DNA of 64,000 bases, taken from assembly GCA_024449915.1 (NCBI GenBank), contig JAMZAV010002017.1, forward strand, positions 62,001-126,000, read 5' to 3'. Position numbers and translations under genes: made by a program. The notes under the pieces are model-generated. The model did no database searches and was not told where the DNA came from. It saw only the letters and a program-made list of their open reading frames with translations. Of this stretch, positions 57,694 through 64,000 are shown one piece after another; position 1 is the stretch's first letter, and every line of letters begins with the position of its first letter. The DNA is from Sweltsa coloradensis (taxonomy: Eukaryota; Arthropoda; Insecta; Plecoptera; Chloroperlidae).

Positions 57694-58330
57694 CAGTGGC
57701 GGATCTAGGACATAATCATGGGGGGGGGCAATTTGCGTGTGCATGTACAGTCGTGGGAAAGGGACTAGGCGCGGATGCAGGGCATGGGGGGCAGAGCCCC
57801 CCATTAATTGCGCCACAGGCGAAAATTTCGAAAATCAGGTTTTTAGAGTGCATTTGGTGCGTTTTAGAAAAAAGTGGTGGGCGGAATGCAATACGGAAAC
57901 AATGTAGTTTGTGTGCACCAATTTGTTTTGTCGTCATGTCGAGCTTACAATTTACAGCACTGGCCTAGATTGCATTATTATTATAAACGTTGGATCTTAT
58001 TTTCAATTCATTATTTTAGGCCTATTTATTTATTAAACGTCTATCCTATTTAGTTAAAAAAACGATTCACCATAGGAGGACAACTTAATAAATCGAAGTA
58101 GGCCTACACTGATGCAGACACATTTCAGAGGCAAACTGATTATTTCTGACAACATAAAGGAAAGTTGATTTTTATGGGGAGTTTTAAATAAATAGCGCCG
58201 CAGGCGAAAATTTTTAAAATCAGGTTTTTAGAGTGCATTTGGTGCGTGCACAATAAAATACAGTAATAAAATCATTTTTTTTTATTTTTAAACAATCATG
58301 GGGGGGGGGGGCGATGGGGGGGCGCCACTG
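57694..58330. mobile_element. hAT-like non-autonomous element with perfect 8-bp target duplication
   Basis: Begins CAGTGGCGGATCTAGG and ends GGCGCCACTG. AACTGATC flanks both sides exactly (57686-57693 and 58331-58338). G tracts lie just inside both ends. The interior module GCGCC(A/G)CAGGCGAAAATTT is present twice (57,810 and 58,195), the first continuing with TTTTTAGAGTGCATTTGGTG as in the element at 46.7 kb. Short antisense frames here are not genes. Confidence 0.9.
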
Positions 58331-58683
58331 AACTGATCTGACAGGCTACCTACTCTGGTGAGGTAAACGAAAGCGCCTGTAGTAGGCCCAGGAAGTCGGA
58401 ACTGTCATGGATTTGGAAATGGATTTTAATTTTTGAATTGATTAATTTTTAAATTTGACTTTTCAAATCCACACACCCTGTTTGTAAACAATATAGGCTA
58501 AATTTGTTCACTCCAGAGTCTCATTCACACCTCATTGTGTCAGTACTTTGCTGACTGTATCTCTTTCTTCAGACTTAGACAGAATTATACATGTGAACAT
58601 CCCTCTATCCCTGGACTTGACATTGCATGGCCTGCTAAGAACTTGATGGGATAGACGTAGAGTCAAACATTGTTCTTATATCT

Positions 58684-58795
58684 GTTAGGAAAGACGTGGA
58701 ACAGCGAGGAGGAGACTGGAACTTGGCCGCAGCAGAGAAGAAGATGGAGACGCCTGCCTTCAATGCCGACCCGAGTCCGACCCAGAGTTGAATGT
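58684..58795 (+). other. Possible LINE C-terminal remnant or exon-like segment
   Basis: A GC-richer 110-bp segment whose frame reads KDVEQRGGDWNLAAAEKK and then TPAFNADPSPTQ before a TGA. The D..E...W..A spacing vaguely resembles the end of some LINE polyproteins. It could instead be an exon of an unseen gene (TCTGTTAG acceptor-like sequence just before it). No decisive motif. Confidence 0.2.
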
Positions 58796-58954
58796 TGATG
58801 AACTAGGTTAGTTAATTTTATTCAGGGCTATAACTCCACAATGTTTTGTAAAATGTTGAATCTGGTGAAGACAGTAGGCCTAGACCTAATACAATGTTCT
58901 ACTTGGGATGCTCATCGATTTAAAAATCGATTAGCAAATATCAATGTAGGATTG

Positions 58955-59724
58955 TTGGATGAGAGCGTAGCGAGCGAAGCGAAGATTCCATTTCACTACA
59001 CTGGAGAAAAAAATCCGGAATGTTTTTTTTTTTTTTTCTGTATTTTTGTGTGTTTGTTAACACGATTCCGGCTAAACCGATACTCCAATTGCGATGAAAT
59101 TTTATGGAGGCCTTCGAAATCTCTGAACTTAGAACTGCCACGTTTTTGAGCGCAATCGGGAAAATTTTTCTTATTAAAAACGCAATTTTACGATTTTTTT
59201 CGATTTAAAAAAAAATTCTTCGACTTATAACACTTACATGCTTTATCCGATTGTAATGATTTTTTAACAGAACCTTAATTTTATGAATTAAGATATTCGT
59301 GTGAAATTTGAGCGTAATCGAAAAATTATTTCTCATGAAAATCGAAATTTTACGTTTTTTTCTTTTTTAAAACAATTCTTTGACATATAACACCTACATG
59401 CTTTATCCTATTGTAATGATTTTTTTATAGAACCTTAATTTCATGAATTAATATACTCGTGTAAAATTTGAGCGCAATCGAATAATTATTTCTTTTGAAA
59501 ATGGCAATTTTACGATTTTTTTCTTTTTTTAAAATTACGTAAAAATTACGATTTATTAAAAAAATTAAGTTAATTTTTAATTTAATTTAATTTAATTTAA
59601 AAAAAATCTTCGACTAAGTAATGATTTTTCCACAGAACAACAGAAAATCCGTGTAACACAATGCAGCTCAATGCACCAATTACGCTCATCCAACAACGCG
59701 GCGGGACTTAAACGTTTTCCTAGT
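58955..59724 (+). mobile_element. Helitron-like element, copy B
   Basis: Same start (TTGGATGAG), A-rich GAGAAAAAAATCCGG, about 160-bp internal units with CTTATAACAC and ACATGCTTTATCC, subterminal TTACGCTCATCCAA, AACGCGGCGGGACTTAA stem-loop region and terminal CGTTTTCCTAGT as copy A at 19.86 kb. Here the stem reads AACGT on the right, one mismatch. The flanks of A and B are unrelated, which fixes the element boundaries. Confidence 0.78.
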
Positions 59725-62046
59725 AGTTAAATTTTGAGCAAATGATTTTGTGCTTGGGCCTTGGGTACAAGGAAGCATCTAGGCATGACTATGCCTTTAA
59801 CTACTTCAGGGTTGGCTCTAAGTATTTATTTTTTTCCTTCAAAGGTTCAAAGATACTTCTAAAATCCTGAGAAATCCTTGAAAATAGCTATTTAGTATCT
59901 TGCGTATTATTACGTGAAGGAATTATCAAAATTTCCATGATTCAATAATGCCAGATAGATTTTTGAGAATTTAAATAATATTACATGCGAGTATAGGCCT
60001 TACCCGGTGCTACTGATGCTTTTATTACCCACTGTTGTTTGCTTTTTAGGCTGTATTAAAAATAATGTATTCATTTCATACATTTTTAACTAGGCCTATG
60101 GTAGGAAATGCTAAGATTTTGCCAAAAATCCTGGAATCCTTGAGACACCTTAAAAATCCTTGAAAGTAGCAACCCTGAACTACTCCAATACTTGATGTGT
60201 GTCCGTTACATGTGTCAAGGGAGGGAGGCTATTGGCTGGGTAAAAAGAGTGCCCTTTAAAAGATTAGGGCCTAGGCCCTATGTTAAATATGCCGGTCTCT
60301 AGTAGAGGTGGGATCCTTAAAACCGATTAGCCGTTCAGGGCTGAAAAATCGGTTTTTGATTTGTCTGCACCTGTTTACCTTGAGCATATCAATGGCCCAT
60401 GTAACCAACACATAAAGTGAAAAAACAATGTTTTCGAATGTAGTGTAGGGCCTACCGTAGTGTAGCTGTCAGCTGGTCGCCGTACTTGAGTGGATCTCGG
60501 TAGGGTTGCACGTGCATTTGGATGGCGCAAGGATAATCTTAGCCACCCACTCAAGGTCGTGACTCTTGAGTCACGTTACACTAGTGATGGGACCTCGGGA
60601 AAATTCCCAACCTAAATTTAAATTCCCTTAAGAGTATTTAACAGACAGCCTTTGCAATGTGCATGCAGAGACTTGGTCAGAAGATGTTTTTTCGCATTAG
60701 TTTTTATGCTAGGCCGTTGAAAAAATTCAACAACCTACAACTTTGAACGATCTAGGTTATAAAAACAGAATATTTAAAAAAAAGTGATGGGAACCAAAGA
60801 AAAAAATCATAACGTTGTACATTTCGAATGTGTATTGCGTACAATTGAACAATGGTATGAAGTTTTAGCTCATTATCTAACATGGTTTACGTCAAGCCTA
60901 ACAACTTGGCATTATTTTGTATTTTTGTTTAAATTAAAATTCATGAAATTTTTATCTTCCGTTATTCACAGACATTTGATCCGACAGTGAATACTACTAG
61001 CGCTTTGTTGATGTAGCGCGTCCAGAAACTGAACTGCTTGGAAGAGCCGTTGGAGGGGTGGTACTAGCTATAGGCGCCAGCCTCGCACTGGGGGTAATTG
61101 GTGGTTGTCTGTTGCTCAGAGAAGCCTTTTGTTAGGTCGCAGGCATGGTCGTAGGATTCAAAGAATATCCTTACTATCGGTCGCAAGTAGATTTCGCATT
61201 TGTTAGACGCTATGTTCGAGAAAATCAATTCTAATCCAAATGCCACAGATTGCTTCGAGATATTTTGTGTTTCAGTACTTATAGCGGAAGAGATCCGGAA
61301 TAAACAAATTGCAACAGAAATCGTTATTTTTCATAATTTAAAAATTTAAAAATCAAAGGTGTCCAAATTAATGAAATTTGCATATTAATTAATACAATTT
61401 CAATACGAATAAAAATTATTATATTAGGCGTAAACACCAACATTTTCACAAATAAAATACATAAATCTCCCAAAAAAGTGAAAATAGTTATTTTAATATG
61501 TATTTGTGTTGTTTGTGCTACTAATTAATTAAATAATACAAATGTTAATAGCAATTTATAAATTTGAACTCTGAATGAAATTTAATCTTGCAAGTTTATA
61601 AACTTGATCGAAATATGCACTCTCTTACTTCTGTGGGGAAAAAAATTATGAATATAGCCTAGTTGATTAAACAATAAAATATGATTGTGGCTATTATTTA
61701 TTAGTAGGGCCAAATTCATTAAAGACCATTCAATGAGATGGAGGTCTTGTCCTTTTGTAAATGTTGTTTTCCTAGACATAATTTGTTACAGTATCACATT
61801 AAAATTGTTATGAGATAAACATAAATACACTTAGAATGGCACTATTAATTAATAAAATAGTAATACGTAAATAATTCATACAAAAATGTTATTTTTGCGT
61901 TGCAATACAAAATGTGAGTTAAAGCACACATATTACTAATCTAAGTTTTTAAATAGATACTTCTATATGCAAGCAACAATCGTTTCCAATGGCAATTTAA
62001 CGCAATATTAACATTTTAATTAATTAGCAATAGTTACCAAAAGACG
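59725..62046. other. Non-coding DNA, nothing strongly recognised
   Basis: AT-rich. A short duplicated phrase (AAATCCTTGA with AAATCCTGAG) occurs at about 59,858-59,885 and 60,120-60,170. A TAGAGGTGGGAT-type word at 60,302 resembles the start of the element at 62,055. No supported gene. Confidence 0.5.
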
Positions 62047-62054
62047 TAGGCTAG

Positions 62055-62397
62055 TAGAGATGGGAATTTTTGCTCGGACGGCCCAAAAGCCCAGCCCGGG
62101 CCGGCAGCTTTTCTTATTTATTTTTGGGCTTTGGGCCGGGCCCGTAACATTGAAATTTCGGGCCAGTTCGGGCTTTCGGTCCAGTTACAACAGTAAATTA
62201 GTGGAACTAAGAAATAACATCATAATATCTGTTGTCTAAAACGACAACGGCAGAGCCTTTGCAGAGTCCAATCCTTATGATTTTTATAGTCTTCGAAAGA
62301 ACCGCGGGCTTTCGGGCCGACTTTCAGGCCGGGCCAGTATCATCATATTTTGGGCCGGGTTCGGGCAGGCCGTCTTTTAAAAAAAGTGGCATCTCTA
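62055..62397. mobile_element. hAT-like MITE rich in GGGCCGGGC
   Basis: Begins TAGAGATGGGAATTTTT and ends AAAAAGTGGCATCTCTA, inverted repeats with a few mismatches. Flanking octamers TAGGCTAG and TAGCCTAC match at six of eight positions. The interior is full of GGGCCGGGC/GCCCGGCCC words on both sides of a short centre, so the whole element can fold. No coding capacity. Confidence 0.7.
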
Positions 62398-62405
62398 TAG
62401 CCTAC

Positions 62406-63115
62406 CTTTGGCATGATTTCCATCCCAACAGGAATAGAATTATTTAATAATTAATTAATGTTGTCTGCAGTGTCTGTGTTGTGACAAAGACACAAAATAA
62501 CGGAAATAAAAATGAAAATGAAAATGTCAATAAAAATGTGACAAAATGCTCAATTGTAAATCTAAAATATTAACTGACAATATATTATTACATGAAATTA
62601 GATATCTATAAAGACAAATAAAGATACAATAAAATGTCATAAAACACAAACAGTGTCGTCTGCGTATCAAATAATTTATAGGGCTATGTCCCCCTCAATC
62701 TACACACCTAAGAAACGTAAATTCTTGTATCATGCCCACAAGTTTCCATAAATGACGCAAAACTATGTTGTGCAAATAAAATTTATGTTTTATTTCTTTG
62801 AGAGCTGGTCAATTGATTGCATTCAGTTGCAATACAATAAGATAGGGTTTGACATCCGCTTCAGACAGTGAGACGACAGCGAGAGAAAGAGAGAATGGTA
62901 TGTGTGTGTGTATGGCCAGGCATCTTTCTGACAATGAATGGACCAGAATGGTTTCCTAGAATTTTGACAGCGAGAGTTATGGAGATTTGTCTTACAATAA
63001 CAGAGGCACAAAAATCCCAATCCAAAAAAGACAAATGAAGAGCAAAGATGTAGATATGTCAACTTTTATAACAAACTCTAATTTAATTACTGTAATTTTA
63101 TTAATGTGTTACGTG
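62406..63115. other. Non-coding DNA, nothing recognised
   Basis: AT-rich without gene or clear repeat; a GAGAGAAAGAGAGA run and a short TG repeat lie at about 62,879-62,912. Confidence 0.5.
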
Positions 63116-63600
63116 TATGAATGTCACACCGCCGTGCTACGTTAAATGCCTACTTTCAATGTGTACGAACTGTGTCACACCAACGTACCATACTTTTATT
63201 GTCTACTTTTCTTGTTTATAGTTTGCGCCAATTTACCGTGCTATGTGTCAGACCGATGTACTTATTTATTATTGTCTACTTTTTATGTTGACAACTTGTA
63301 TCATACCGCCAAACTTAAAAAATATATACCTATTTTCAATGTGTACGAACACGCTGCTATTTATTATTGCATGCTTTTCTTTTGTGCAAACTGCTCACAA
63401 GTCCCACAAACGTAATATATTTAGTACTTTTACTTTTATATTGTCTACTTTTCTTGTTTATAAATTATGCTACACCATTGTGCTTGTATACTTCTGACTA
63501 CATTTCTTGTTTAGTTGTTTACTGTGTCACACCACCATAGTATAATTTATTTTCTTCTTTGTTTGCACAAACTGTGTCACACCATCGTACTACTTTACTA
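63116..63600 (+). repeat. Degenerate repeat array with TGTGTCACACC motif
   Basis: Repeated alternation of a (T)GTCACACC(A/G)-type word followed by a CGTRCTA-like word, and TTGTCTACTTTTCTTGTTTA-type words, at about 63,121, 63,170, 63,246, 63,440-63,470, 63,525 and 63,572. Spacing is irregular. Overlapping frames in three phases with Cys/Tyr/Phe-rich products follow from the repetition. Confidence 0.6.
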
Positions 63601-63776
63601 GCCCCCCCCCCCCCTTTCGCGAATGCATTTTATAGTCGCGTTGACGGACGAGCGTATGTGGCGTATCTCCCTGCTTTCCTTCATTTGTTAATAAATTGTA
63701 ATAGTTTGATTTTCTCAAAATACATTTCTTTGATTGTACTCAAATTCATGCCATATTCAAAGGTTTTGAAATAGTG

Positions 63777-63870
63777 TGGCTCGTTGGTCTTGTGGCTAGC
63801 GTCTCTGCTTCCAATGCAGCAGTCCAGGTTCGATTCCCGCGAAAGTCAGAAGTTTTGTAACTTCTGATTT
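63777..63870 (+). mobile_element. tRNA-Pro-like SINE head at right edge
   Basis: GGCTCGTTGGTCTTGTGG resembles the 5' end of tRNA-Pro (GGCTCGTTGGTCT). An anticodon-arm-like TCTGCTTCCAATGCAG and the B box AGGTTCGATTCCCG follow. The 3' acceptor strand does not pair, and the sequence continues into a body (GTCAGAAGTTTTGTAACTTC, itself a short hairpin). Another dyad, AATTGTGCAAATTGCACAAT, lies near 63,952. A SINE is more likely than a tRNA gene. Confidence 0.65.
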
Positions 63871-64000
63871 GGACGTAAGTCCATCAGTTCTTGTCTTAGG
63901 AGTTTGTAAACGGTGACTTTGGAGCCGTCCTAGCAACGAGGCACATAATAAATTGTGCAAATTGCACAATTTATTAAAAGTAAAGTTAAAGTTGTTCTGA

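Noticed and set aside
57645..57968. 107-codon frame over the hAT element
   Set aside because: Crosses the element boundary at 57,694, so it cannot be an intact gene; the shared antisense peptide in the module is noted as a finding only.
58684..58795. Second host gene exon
   Set aside because: No second exon, domain or reliable donor could be found; kept only as a low-confidence segment.

Overview
The window is an AT-rich stretch of animal nuclear DNA on the + strand. It carries one confidently recognisable protein-coding gene, a complete set of nine coding exons for a synaptotagmin-1-type vesicle calcium sensor (16,394 to 38,172, 451 codons). It sits in a dense mixture of transposable elements, tRNA- and 5S-derived SINE-like copies, foldback elements, tandem repeats and microsatellites. 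Large introns, GT-AG splicing, tRNA-derived retroposons and the dense AGGCCTA-type runs (54.7-56.0 kb) suggest an invertebrate deuterostome, most likely an echinoderm or relative. That taxonomic guess is inference and has not been tested by any search.

Layout. 1-16,393: upstream DNA with no convincing gene. It holds a three-unit tandem repeat (3.5-4.0 kb), a LINE reverse-transcriptase scrap (7.8 kb), a tRNA-derived SINE (8.3 kb) and a GC-richer patch at 12.6-12.74 kb with an RE1-like motif, which may be an upstream exon or promoter of the synaptotagmin gene. 16,394-38,172: the synaptotagmin gene. Its exons encode a short luminal N-terminus, a membrane anchor with a cysteine-rich edge, an acidic/basic linker, C2A and C2B. 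Its introns contain a Helitron/HINE-like element with subterminal inverted repeats (19.86-20.63 kb) and, in intron 4, a SINE split by a 6.2-kb non-autonomous LTR retroelement (24,647-30,854). That element has very long LTRs, a Lys-tRNA-type primer site and one 331-codon lysine-rich ORF. 38,173-42,300: probable long 3' UTR or downstream DNA with a foldback element.

42,900-64,000: a transposon-rich tract without a convincing host gene. It contains three copies of a tRNA-Phe-like SINE, a 5S-rRNA-derived SINE with a 10-bp target duplication, four hAT-like elements (two with perfect 8-bp target duplications), a palindrome whose two ends both resemble the Helitron-like 3' terminus, a 35-bp minisatellite, a 5'-truncated LINE on the minus strand, two further Helitron-like copies, several other inverted-repeat elements, a 217-bp tandem repeat, and degenerate repeats near the right edge.

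The coding exons join in frame at every junction and the calcium-binding acidic residues of both C2 domains are present, so the gene looks functional. Almost everything else is mobile DNA and its remains. No CRISPR array, operon or bacterial feature is present.
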